Source: Planctomycetia bacterium
GTDB taxonomy: Bacteria; Planctomycetota; PLA2; JAEUHO01
Assembly (NCBI GenBank): GCA_030618975.1
Contig: JAUXCH010000116.1
Location: 1 to 9,946 of the forward strand
Length of the DNA: 9,946 nucleotides
Direction: 5' to 3'
Positions 1 to 5,666 of this stretch are shown here, one piece after another. Position 1 is the stretch's first letter, and every line of letters begins with the position of its first letter. The notes under the pieces are model-generated. The model did no database searches and was not told the DNA's origin. It saw only the letters and a list, made by a program, of their open reading frames with translations. The position numbers and the translations under genes were made by a program.

Positions 1-43
1 CGCCGACGCAGAGCAGGATCAGGATCCACGGGTTGCGTTGCAT
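1..43 (-). CDS. 5' end of a leftward gene with hydrophobic N-terminus (partial)
   Basis: Only the first 14 codons lie in the window. An ATG at 43-41 reads leftward as M-Q-R-N-P-W-I-L-I-L-L-C-V-G and then leaves the window. The start is supported by a perfect GGAGG on the minus strand (CCTCC at 50-54), six bases before the ATG. The short polar start followed by a hydrophobic run looks like a signal peptide or a first membrane helix. A lipoprotein is possible, since a Cys is present, but the lipobox cannot be judged from so few residues. The gene diverges from the protease gene at 118 and shares its 74-bp upstream region. No function can be assigned. Confidence 0.6.
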   Translation of the reverse strand, partial: MQRNPWILILLCVG

Positions 44-86
44 GGTCGGCCTCCGGTCTTGCCCGATCCGTAGTCCATCATGGCCC

Positions 87-100
87 GCGGAGCGCTCCGC
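87..100. promoter_or_regulatory. Perfect 14-bp palindrome in divergent promoter region (putative operator)
   Basis: GCGGAGCGCTCCGC is identical to its own reverse complement over all 14 bases. It lies in the 74-bp region between two divergent genes and ends three bases before a TAGAAT hexamer at 104-109. It would therefore sit between the -35 and -10 positions of the rightward gene and upstream of the leftward one. That position suits a repressor site acting on one or both genes. The symmetry is directly visible; the regulatory role is inferred. In GC-rich DNA such palindromes also occur by chance. Confidence 0.4.
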
Positions 101-103
101 ACG

Positions 104-117
104 TAGAATCCCGCGAG
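104..117 (+). promoter_or_regulatory. Putative -10 element (TAGAAT) for a near-leaderless transcript
   Basis: TAGAAT at 104-109 matches the bacterial -10 consensus TATAAT at five of six positions and is conspicuously A/T-rich for this DNA. The usual 6-8 base distance puts the transcription start at about 116-118, on or next to the GTG start at 118. No free Shine-Dalgarno sequence precedes that GTG. No good -35 was found: the hexamer at 17-bp spacing, TGGCCC at 81-86, matches only three of six positions. Confidence 0.35.
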
Positions 118-2328
118 GTGAGACGTCCGCGACTGGTCGCTGCGCTGCTTGGAGGGCTGCTCGTCCTCCTTTCCGGGGGGGCCGTGTTCGCGGAGGACGC
201 GCCCGGCGATGCGGAGGCGTTCGCGAAGGCCATCGAGCGCCTGCACAAGGACTGCCGGCGCGAGCAGTTCAAGTCGGGCCTCCGGCGACTCCAGTCGCTC
301 CTGGACCGGCACGAGAGGCAACCGTACGCGCGCGCCCGCCGCGTCGAGATCGAGGACCTCGCCGAGCGCTTCGCCTTCGGCGCGGCCCACGAGGCGCCTC
401 AGGCCAACGACGTGGTCGCGGGCAAGGTCGGGAAGTTCGACCCGAGCACCGGGTACCTGAAGATCGAGATCAAGGAGGACGAGCAGAGCGACTTCGAGAA
501 GGTGCAGGGCGGTCTCCTGGCGTTTCCGGGGAAAACGAAGGGCCCCTTCCTCGTCGAGATCCGCGGGCAGCGCTACCCCGCCGCGACGAACCAGGCGCCC
601 CGGATCCTCCTCACCGGGGATACGCACCCGCGCACGAAACGTCGCCAGATGTGGGTGATGCAGTTCGGAACGCCGCCCGTGGCGAAGGGGAACCGGGAAG
701 TCTGGCTGCCGGCCTCGATCACGCACTTCGACGGCCAGACGAAGAAGGAGCTCGCCACCCAGGGCGTCGTCTCCATCCCCGTCGAGAAGGCGTACCGACT
801 GCAGGTCAAGGTGAGCGCCACGCAGATCAGGATGGCGGTGAACGGGAAGACGCTCTGTACGGCGAAGAAGCCCAAGAACGTCTGGGGCTTCCTGGCCTTC
901 AAGGCGCCCACGTGGACGAAGCTGACCTTCACGGGCACGATCGAGCCGGCGTGGATCCAGGACCGGCTCGACAAGGCGGTCCTGGCGCAGCGCCAGGAGT
1001 TCGACAAGACCTGGGATCCGAAGAAGATCCTCCCCGCCTGGCTCTACGAAGGCGCGTCTCCGGTCACGGGCTCGCCGGCGGCGAAGCGCCCGGATCTTCC
1101 GGTCGAGGTGGACCGCAAGCTCCGCTCGAAGGTCACGCGGGTCCGGAACCTGCTGAAGCGCGGCGACTGGGCCGGCGCGCAGAAGCAGCTTGCCGTGGTC
1201 GAGAAGGCCGGCGCGCCGGAGGCCGTCTGCGCGTACCTGTCGGCGCAGCTCTACGCCGAGGTGGGCCTGCTGAACCGGGCGCTCGCCGACCTCGACCGGA
1301 GCCTCGAGATCGCGCCCGACTTCCTCGAGGGGGTGCTGCTGCGAGCGCAGGTGCTGCGTCGGCTGGGGCGCACCGACGACCTCGTGAAGACGGTGCAGGC
1401 CGCGATGAAGCAGCATCCCCGCGATCCCCTGGCCTACGAGAGGGCTGCGGTGGCGCTGCTGCGTGCGGGGCGGATCGGAGACGCCAAGAGCGCGACGGAA
1501 CGGGCGGCCCTACACGGTGTTCGCTCGGACCTGCTCGACCTCCTCGGCAAGGCCGTCGTCCGCGCCGAGCGCGGGCCGACCTGGAACCAGGTGCACGAGT
1601 ACAAGTCGCGCAACTACCACGTGATCTCCGACATCGACAAGAAGACGTGCATCGAGGCCTCCAAGCTGCTGGAAGAGGCACTCACGTCGTATCGCGTGAA
1701 CTTCCACTGGGTGACGCGCGACAAGGAGAAGCTGTACAAGGTCTACCTCTTCAGCGGCCAACGCGGGTTCATCAACTACATGACCGAGCTGCAGGGACTG
1801 ATGGGGAAACCCTCGGAGCGCGCGGCGGGCGTCTACAGCCCGCTCCTCAAGCAGTTGCTCATCTGGAACCTGCCGGACCGCGACGCGATGATGGAGACGA
1901 TCCGGCACGAGGGGTTTCACCAGTACCTCGACCGATTCATGCCCGACGCCCCGATCTGGTTCAACGAGGGCATGGCCGTCTACCACCAGAACGCGGAGAG
2001 GGTCCGCGGCCGCCTCGAGTTCGGCCGGGTGCACCCGGAGTACGTTGCGCTGCTGAAGAAGAAGGGGCTCGTCCCCCTGGAGGAGTTCCTGGTCTTCTCC
2101 CCGCGGCGGTTCTACGAAGGCGGGCCCTGGAGCTACGCGCAGGCGTGGGCGCTCGTCCACATGTTGCGGAAAGGCAAGCCCGCGCACCGGGCGCTCTTCA
2201 AGGAGCTCGTCGCGGCCCTCGGGGAGGGCTCGCCGATCGAGGCGATCGCGACGCTCCTCCCCGACGAGCAGGCGCAGGCGCTCGAACGTGAGCTGAAGGC
2301 CTACGTCGCGGACCTCGGCGGCCGGTAG
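118..2328 (+). CDS. Secreted LamG-like/TPR protein with C-terminal peptidase MA-like (DUF1570-type) gluzincin domain
   Basis: This 736-residue protein is predicted to be exported, with a signal peptide of about residues 1-25 (basic start, hydrophobic core, cleavage near VFA|ED). Residues about 97-280 look like a LamG/DUF1080-type jelly roll: beta-rich, with a VNGK turn and a final strand pattern around 226-279. Residues about 340-470 form TPR-like helical pairs. The C-terminal part carries HEGFH at 597-601 and NEG with Glu617, the HExxH...E zinc-ligand arrangement of gluzincin peptidases such as the peptidase MA-like and DUF1570 families. All three ligands and the catalytic Glu598 are intact, so activity is plausible. 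The substrate is unknown; the jelly roll may bind glycan or protein. GTG at 118 is the only usable start upstream of the signal peptide, and it has no separate Shine-Dalgarno sequence. The 3' end converges on the lipoprotein gene, 21 bases between the two stop codons. Certain as a gene; family assignment is from motifs. Confidence 0.9.
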   Translation: MRRPRLVAALLGGLLVLLSGGAVFAEDAPGDAEAFAKAIERLHKDCRREQFKSGLRRLQSLLDRHERQPYARARRVEIEDLAERFAFGAAHEAPQANDVVAGKVGKFDPSTGYLKIEIKEDEQSDFEKVQGGLLAFPGKTKGPFLVEIRGQRYPAATNQAPRILLTGDTHPRTKRRQMWVMQFGTPPVAKGNREVWLPASITHFDGQTKKELATQGVVSIPVEKAYRLQVKVSATQIRMAVNGKTLCTAKKPKNVWGFLAFKAPTWTKLTFTGTIEPAWIQDRLDKAVLAQRQEFDKTWDPKKILPAWLYEGASPVTGSPAAKRPDLPVEVDRKLRSKVTRVRNLLKRGDWAGAQKQLAVVEKAGAPEAVCAYLSAQLYAEVGLLNRALADLDRSLEIAPDFLEGVLLRAQVLRRLGRTDDLVKTVQAAMKQHPRDPLAYERAAVALLRAGRIGDAKSATERAALHGVRSDLLDLLGKAVVRAERGPTWNQVHEYKSRNYHVISDIDKKTCIEASKLLEEALTSYRVNFHWVTRDKEKLYKVYLFSGQRGFINYMTELQGLMGKPSERAAGVYSPLLKQLLIWNLPDRDAMMETIRHEGFHQYLDRFMPDAPIWFNEGMAVYHQNAERVRGRLEFGRVHPEYVALLKKKGLVPLEEFLVFSPRRFYEGGPWSYAQAWALVHMLRKGKPAHRALFKELVAALGEGSPIEAIATLLPDEQAQALERELKAYVADLGGR

Positions 2329-2360
2329 CTCCCCAGCCCGGCCGCGAGGCTAGGCCTCGC
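2320..2360. terminator. Two back-to-back hairpins at a convergent gene junction
   Basis: The first hairpin pairs GGCCGG (2320-2325) with CCGGCC (2338-2343) across a 12-base loop that contains the TAG stop of the protease gene. The second pairs GCGAGGC (2344-2350) with GCCTCGC (2354-2360) around a 3-base loop and covers the stop codon of the leftward lipoprotein gene. The two stems abut exactly. Neither has a T-tract, so a canonical intrinsic terminator is not shown. The position between convergent genes suggests a bidirectional transcript end or RNA 3'-end protection. Confidence 0.5.
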
Positions 2361-2838
2361 CGTGCACCCACAACTCCGTGAACTCTCCGGTCTCGGAGTC
2401 GAAGAAGGCCTCGACGTACCAATCGCCGCCGTCGTCGACGACCACGAGCTCACGCCGCCAGGCGCCCCGCTCCTCCTCGGTGTCGTCCGGCGTGGAGCGC
2501 AGCGAGTCCTCGTGGAGCAGGTTCAGGTAGAGCAGGCGGCGACCCTCCATGACGACCCCGACGTATTGGCGTGTGTAGCGCTCGAGGGGTACCTCGAGGT
2601 CGGGAGCCCGTTGCTTCGCCGCCACGGGCAGCGCCGCCTCCGCGCGCCGGACGTCCTCCGCGGAGACGTCCCAGAAGCCCTCGACCTCGTAGGCGTAGTC
2701 GGCCCAGGCACTCGCCGGGAGGATCACGCCGCGGTAGCCCGGTCCCTCTACGTCGACGGGCCCGCGAGGGGCGGCGTCCTCACCGCACGCGGCGAACAGG
2801 ACGGGGAGGAGAACGAGCATGGCGGTCGTGCGGTGCAT
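2350..2838 (-). CDS. Putative lipoprotein of unknown function
   Basis: This 162-residue protein begins with a lipoprotein-type signal: Met-His-Arg, a hydrophobic stretch, then L-F-A-A-C with Cys18 as the probable lipidated residue. The mature part is acidic and rich in aromatic residues (Trp, Tyr), with a final segment resembling alternating beta strands. I do not recognise a family. The ATG at 2838 is chosen because GGAAGG lies just upstream on the minus strand, four bases away; the internal Met7 (codon at 2820) lacks such a site. A much longer leftward frame runs upstream to about 3870, but that part is the shadow of the SDR gene. The gene diverges from the SDR, 87 bases between the starts, and converges on the protease gene. 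Confidence 0.82.
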   Translation of the reverse strand: MHRTTAMLVLLPVLFAACGEDAAPRGPVDVEGPGYRGVILPASAWADYAYEVEGFWDVSAEDVRRAEAALPVAAKQRAPDLEVPLERYTRQYVGVVMEGRRLLYLNLLHEDSLRSTPDDTEEERGAWRRELVVVDDGGDWYVEAFFDSETGEFTELWVHGEA

Positions 2839-2866
2839 GGCGCCTTCCAGCGAGGAGATGCCGCCG

Positions 2867-2872
2867 AGGATA
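2867..2872 (-). promoter_or_regulatory. Putative -10 element for the lipoprotein gene
   Basis: On the minus strand this reads TATCCT, four of six matches to TATAAT. It ends 28 bases before the ATG at 2838, a spacing like that of other -10-like hexamers in this window. No convincing -35 was seen. Confidence 0.25.
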
Positions 2873-2882
2873 CCGCCCGGCG

Positions 2883-2898
2883 CGCGAGTATGCTCGCG
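2883..2898. promoter_or_regulatory. Dyad covering the -10-like TATGCT of the SDR gene
   Basis: CGCGAG (2883-2888) and CTCGCG (2893-2898) are perfect inverted arms separated by TATG. The dyad covers TATGCT at 2889-2894, which matches the -10 consensus at four of six positions and ends 31 bases before the SDR start codon. A protein bound here would block RNA polymerase, so it is a candidate operator in the divergent lipoprotein/SDR promoter region. No matching -35 was found. The symmetry is visible; the function is inferred. Confidence 0.35.
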
Positions 2899-2925
2899 GT
2901 CCCACGTTCGGGAGAGGAGACGACG

Positions 2926-3627
2926 ATGGATCTCGAGGGCTCGGTCGCACTGGTCACGGGCGGAAGCGAAGGCATCGGGCGCGGCATCGCCGAGGCCCTG
3001 GTCGCCGAGGGGGCGCAGGTCGTGATCACGGGACGACGCCGGGATCTGCTGGTCGAGACGGCCGGCACGCTGGGCGTCGACTTCGTCGTCGCCGACGTGG
3101 GGGTCGAGGCGGACGCAGTGCGGACGGTGGCGGAGGTCGTCGAGAAGCACGGACGCCTCGACCTCCTCGTGAACAACGCCGGGTTCGGGCGCTTCGGGCC
3201 GCTGGTCGAGATGGAGCTTTCGACGATGGAGGAGGTCTTTCGGACGAACGTGTTCGGCGCTTTCCTCATGGCGCGCGAGGCGGCGCGGGTCTTCGTGAAG
3301 CAGCAGAGCGGGAACCTGCTCAACATCTCCTCCACGTCCGGACTCAAGGGAGGCAGCGGGAGCACGGCGTACTCGTCCTCCAAGTTCGCGCTCCGGGGCA
3401 TGACGGAATGCTGGCGCGACGAGCTGAGGCGACACAACGTGCGGGTGACGCTGGTGAACCCCAGCGAGGTACAAACCCCTTTCTTCGAGAAGATCGGCCA
3501 CCGGCAGGAGCTCTCGCCGAAGAAGTTGAGGCCCCGGGAGATCGCCGACGCGATCGTCGGTCTCCTGAAGGTGGACGACCGCGGTTTCGTGCCCGAGTTC
3601 TCGGTATTCGCCACGAACCCGTTCTGA
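2926..3627 (+). CDS. Classical short-chain dehydrogenase/reductase (FabG-like SDR)
   Basis: This 233-residue protein is a classical SDR, an NAD(P)-dependent oxidoreductase of the cytoplasm. It has the Rossmann cofactor motif T-G-G-S-E-G-I-G at 11-18, NNAG at 83-86, Asn108, and the catalytic Ser136, Tyr149 and Lys153 (Y-S-S-S-K), with the usual 13-residue Ser-Tyr step. Arg37-Arg38 after the second strand (ITGRR) favours NADP(H), as in 3-oxoacyl-ACP reductases. The protein is slightly shorter than a typical FabG (about 245 residues), and its C-terminus lacks the usual FabG ending, so fatty-acid synthesis should not be assumed. The substrate is unknown. The ATG at 2926 follows AGGAG at 2915-2919 with a six-base spacer. 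It is divergent from the lipoprotein gene and 64 bases upstream of the phosphatase gene on the same strand. Confidence 0.93.
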   Translation: MDLEGSVALVTGGSEGIGRGIAEALVAEGAQVVITGRRRDLLVETAGTLGVDFVVADVGVEADAVRTVAEVVEKHGRLDLLVNNAGFGRFGPLVEMELSTMEEVFRTNVFGAFLMAREAARVFVKQQSGNLLNISSTSGLKGGSGSTAYSSSKFALRGMTECWRDELRRHNVRVTLVNPSEVQTPFFEKIGHRQELSPKKLRPREIADAIVGLLKVDDRGFVPEFSVFATNPF

Positions 3628-3656
3628 CCCGCCTCGCCTTGGCCTGTCGTTGGTCG

Positions 3657-3662
3657 TACCCT
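3657..3662 (+). promoter_or_regulatory. Putative -10 element for the GAF-SpoIIE gene
   Basis: TACCCT matches TATAAT at three of six positions and ends 29 bases before the ATG at 3692. It lies in the 64-base gap after the SDR stop, so the phosphatase may have its own promoter as well as read-through from the SDR. No -35 at standard spacing was found; TTGGCC at 3639-3644 is too close. Confidence 0.22.
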
Positions 3663-3691
3663 GGGCGTCCAAGGGAGGAGGCGCGGCACGG

Positions 3692-4978
3692 ATGGCGGAC
3701 TGGGCCAACGATTCCTGGGACTTCCTCTCCGGCAACCTCGACCGGGACCGACGGAACCTCCATCTCCTCATGGACACGGCGGAGGAGTTGTACGGCGTCG
3801 TGGACCGGGAGGAGCGGATGCGGCGCGCTGTGGACCGGGCCGTTCTCGTCACGGGCGCCGAGAAGGGCATCCTCCTGACGCCGCAGAACGGCGTGATCCG
3901 GCCGCGCGTGGTTCGTGGGGTCGGCGGGGAGGACCTGCCTCCGAGTCCGCGCTACAGCCGGAGTTGCGTGCAGGACGTCTGGGAGACCGGGAAGCCCGTG
4001 AAGGAGGCGGGGACGGCCCGGGACGTGCGGCCGACGACCTCGATCATCGACGAGCGCATCCTGTCGATCATGGCGACCCGGCTCGTGTTCGAGGGACGCC
4101 CGGTGGGCGTCCTCTACGTGCACGGTACGTTCGCGACGAAGGACTTCACCGAATCGGACTTCCAGGCGTTCGTGGCGCTGGGCGGCCTGATCGCGACCGC
4201 GCTCGTGAACGCGAAACTCGCGGACGAGGGGCAGGAGCGCGCGCGGCTCAGCCGGCAGATCCAGCGTGCCCGTGAGGTCCAGCGGCGCCTGCAACCGCGC
4301 GGTGTCGTTGCGCCCGTGGGCTTCGACGTCGCCGGCATCGGTCGCGTCTGCCAGGATCTGAGCGGCGACTACTACGACGTGATCCAGCGGCCGGACGGCC
4401 GCATCGCGATCGCGATCGGTGACGTGTGCGGACACGGGGTCCGCGCGGCGCTCTACGGCGCGACGGCGCGAGCGCTGTGCCGCCGTCTGATGTTCGAGGA
4501 CCACGAGCCGCAGCGCGCGCTGGACTCGATCAGCCGGTGCCTCGAAGAAGACATGGACGACGGGGAGTTCATGACCTTCTTCCTGGGCGTCCTGGATCCG
4601 ACGGAGCGGACGCTCTCGTGGGCCAGCGCGGGTCACGATCACCCGTTCCTGCGGCGTACGAACGGGCAGATCGTCGAGCTGTCCGGAACGGGGACGCCGC
4701 TGGGGTTCATGTCCGAGGAGGAGCACGGACTCGCGGGGCCGATCCCGTTCGGTTCCGGAGACGTCCTGCTGCTCTATACCGACGGGCTCTCCCAGGCGAA
4801 GAGCGAGACGGGGGACCTGTGGGGTGAGGAGCGTCTTCGCCAAGCCGTCGAACGTCATGCGGCCTCGGGGCTCGCGGCGAAGGACGTGCTGTCGGCGGTC
4901 CTCGACGACGTGGACGCGTACCGGAAGCCCGGTCCCCTCGACGACGACATCACCTGCCTCGTCGTGCGCGCCCTGTGA
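3692..4978 (+). CDS. GAF-domain SpoIIE/RsbU-type PP2C serine phosphatase
   Basis: This 428-residue cytoplasmic protein has no membrane segment. Residues about 15-180 form a GAF-like sensor domain, followed by the charged helical linker typical of RsbU-like proteins (about 180-205, with A-R-E-V-Q-R-R-L-Q-P). The rest is a SpoIIE-type PP2C domain with G-D-Y-Y-D at 225-229, G-D-V-C-G-H-G at 243-249, A-S-A-G-H at 311-315, Y-T-D-G with Asp364, and D-D-D-I-T starting at 417. All expected metal-binding aspartates are present, so it should be active. Family members dephosphorylate Ser/Thr-phosphorylated STAS anti-anti-sigma proteins in partner-switching pathways; no STAS protein or HATPase kinase is encoded nearby, so the partner is unknown. 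The ATG at 3692 is preferred over an upstream in-frame ATG at 3650 because AAGGGAGGAGG (3671-3681) lies ten bases before it, inside the longer frame. Confidence 0.93.
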   Translation: MADWANDSWDFLSGNLDRDRRNLHLLMDTAEELYGVVDREERMRRAVDRAVLVTGAEKGILLTPQNGVIRPRVVRGVGGEDLPPSPRYSRSCVQDVWETGKPVKEAGTARDVRPTTSIIDERILSIMATRLVFEGRPVGVLYVHGTFATKDFTESDFQAFVALGGLIATALVNAKLADEGQERARLSRQIQRAREVQRRLQPRGVVAPVGFDVAGIGRVCQDLSGDYYDVIQRPDGRIAIAIGDVCGHGVRAALYGATARALCRRLMFEDHEPQRALDSISRCLEEDMDDGEFMTFFLGVLDPTERTLSWASAGHDHPFLRRTNGQIVELSGTGTPLGFMSEEEHGLAGPIPFGSGDVLLLYTDGLSQAKSETGDLWGEERLRQAVERHAASGLAAKDVLSAVLDDVDAYRKPGPLDDDITCLVVRAL

Positions 4979-4995
4979 GCCGGCGGCCGGCGTTT
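4979..4995 (+). terminator. Short GC hairpin with TTT after the phosphatase stop
   Basis: GCCGG (4979-4983) pairs with CCGGC (4987-4991) around a CGG loop, starting on the base after the TGA stop. GTTT follows at 4992-4995. The stem is short and the T-tract minimal, so termination here would be partial at best. Confidence 0.35.
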
Positions 4996-5022
4996 CGAGA
5001 CCTCGCCCGAGTCCCGTCTCGA
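4995..5022 (+). repeat. Inverted repeat in the purE upstream region
   Basis: TCGAGAC (4995-5001) pairs perfectly with GTCTCGA (5016-5022), leaving a 14-base loop that can itself form a small CTC/GAG pairing. It ends 56 bases before the purE start and has no T-tract. It could be a second transcript-end hairpin for the phosphatase gene, or a leader structure or protein site for purE. I see nothing like the conserved core of a purine riboswitch. Confidence 0.3.
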
Positions 5023-5078
5023 GCGCGCATGCCTGTCGGGCTTGAATGAATGTTCGTACGCGACCACGGAGGACGACG

Positions 5079-5570
5079 ATGGCTGATGACAAGCCCCTGG
5101 TGGCCGTGCTCATGGGATCTCCCTCGGACTGGGAGACGATGAAGCACTGCAGTGCCGGGCTCGACGATCTGGGGGTCGCGCACGAGTGCCGAGCGATCAG
5201 CGCGCACCGGCAGCCGGACGTGCTGCACGCCTACATCGCCGCAGCGGAAGCCAAGGGCGTCGAGGTGTTCATCGGCGCCGCCGGAGGCGCGGCCCACCTG
5301 CCCGGCGTGATGGCGAGCCTGACCGCGAAGCCCGTGCTCGGCGTGCCGATGAAGGGGTGGGCCACCGAGGGCCTCGACGCCCTGCTGTCCATCGCGCAGA
5401 TGCCGGGCGGCGTCCCGGTGGGCACGCTGGCGATCGGGAAGGCGGGCGCGAAGAACGCAGCCATCCTCGCGACCCAGATCCTGGGCATCTCGCACGCCGC
5501 CTGCGCGGAGGCGGTCGCGGCCTTCCGCAAGGCCCAGAGCGAGCGCGACACCACGCTCCCGCCGGTTTGA
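5079..5570 (+). CDS. purE: N5-carboxyaminoimidazole ribonucleotide mutase PurE (class I)
   Basis: PurE converts N5-CAIR to CAIR in de novo purine synthesis, working after PurK in the cytoplasm. The 163 residues match the usual class I length. Diagnostic motifs are M-G-S-P-S-D at 12-17, S-A-H-R-Q-P-D at 41-47 with the catalytic His43, the glycine-rich A-A-G-G-A-A-H-L-P-G-V loop, and Q-M-P-x-G-x-P-V-G-T-L followed by A-I-G-K-A-G-A-K-N-A-A. Gln45 replaces the Thr usual in SAHRTPD, a small oddity next to the active site. The ATG at 5079 has a perfect GGAGG (5068-5072) six bases upstream; an in-frame ATG at 5046 would add a basic tail not expected for PurE. purK is not adjacent; its partner would lie elsewhere. 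The gene stands between two hairpin-bearing gaps and is probably transcribed alone. Confidence 0.96.
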   Translation: MADDKPLVAVLMGSPSDWETMKHCSAGLDDLGVAHECRAISAHRQPDVLHAYIAAAEAKGVEVFIGAAGGAAHLPGVMASLTAKPVLGVPMKGWATEGLDALLSIAQMPGGVPVGTLAIGKAGAKNAAILATQILGISHAACAEAVAAFRKAQSERDTTLPPV

Positions 5571-5606
5571 GCCGATCTTCGTCGGATCGGTTCCGGACCG
5601 GAGTCC
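5569..5606 (+). terminator. Tandem hairpins downstream of purE
   Basis: CCGATC (5572-5577) pairs with GATCGG (5585-5590) across a 7-base loop, and the stem can extend outward to 5569/5593 through one G-T pair. A second small hairpin follows, GGAC (5595-5598) with GTCC (5603-5606). There is no T-tract. The pair probably marks the purE transcript end and separates it from the sigma-factor gene. Confidence 0.4.
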
Positions 5607-5637
5607 AAGTGGCCTGCAACGCCGGGAGGATCGTCTG

Positions 5638-5643
5638 CATCCT
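5638..5643 (+). promoter_or_regulatory. Putative -10 element for the membrane-anchored sigma factor gene
   Basis: CATCCT matches TATAAT at three of six positions (A2, T3, T6) and ends 23 bases before the ATG at 5667. CTGCAA at 5614-5619 is a poor -35 at 18-bp spacing. Listed mainly because similar hexamers recur at comparable distances before other genes here. Confidence 0.18.
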
Positions 5644-5666
5644 GGGGACGAAGGACAGGACCCACG

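Noticed and set aside
33..2291. 752-codon + strand open frame overlapping the protease gene
   Set aside because: Arg/Gly/Pro-rich low-complexity translation without domains. It is a GC-driven shadow of the gene in the frame starting at 118, which has a signal peptide and an intact zinc site.
3637..3674. CCTTGG/CCAAGG inverted repeat that could occlude the ribosome site of the phosphatase gene
   Set aside because: Six-base arms with a 26-base loop are weak, and the candidate -10 lies inside the loop, so a transcript from it would lack the 5' arm.
3650..3691. Upstream ATG extending the GAF-SpoIIE protein by 14 residues
   Set aside because: The strong Shine-Dalgarno at 3671-3681 would lie inside the coding region and points to the ATG at 3692.
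2839..3870. N-terminal two thirds of the long leftward frame ending at 2350
   Set aside because: This part is antisense to the SDR and the start of the phosphatase gene. The real lipoprotein starts at 2838 with its own signal sequence and ribosome site.
5046..5078. Upstream ATG extending PurE by 11 residues
   Set aside because: The added residues are basic and not typical of PurE. The GGAGG at 5068-5072 serves the ATG at 5079.
4979..5078. Purine riboswitch or other structured RNA upstream of purE
   Set aside because: Only simple hairpins are visible, with no three-way-junction core or conserved loop sequences. The 100-base gap is also short for such an element.
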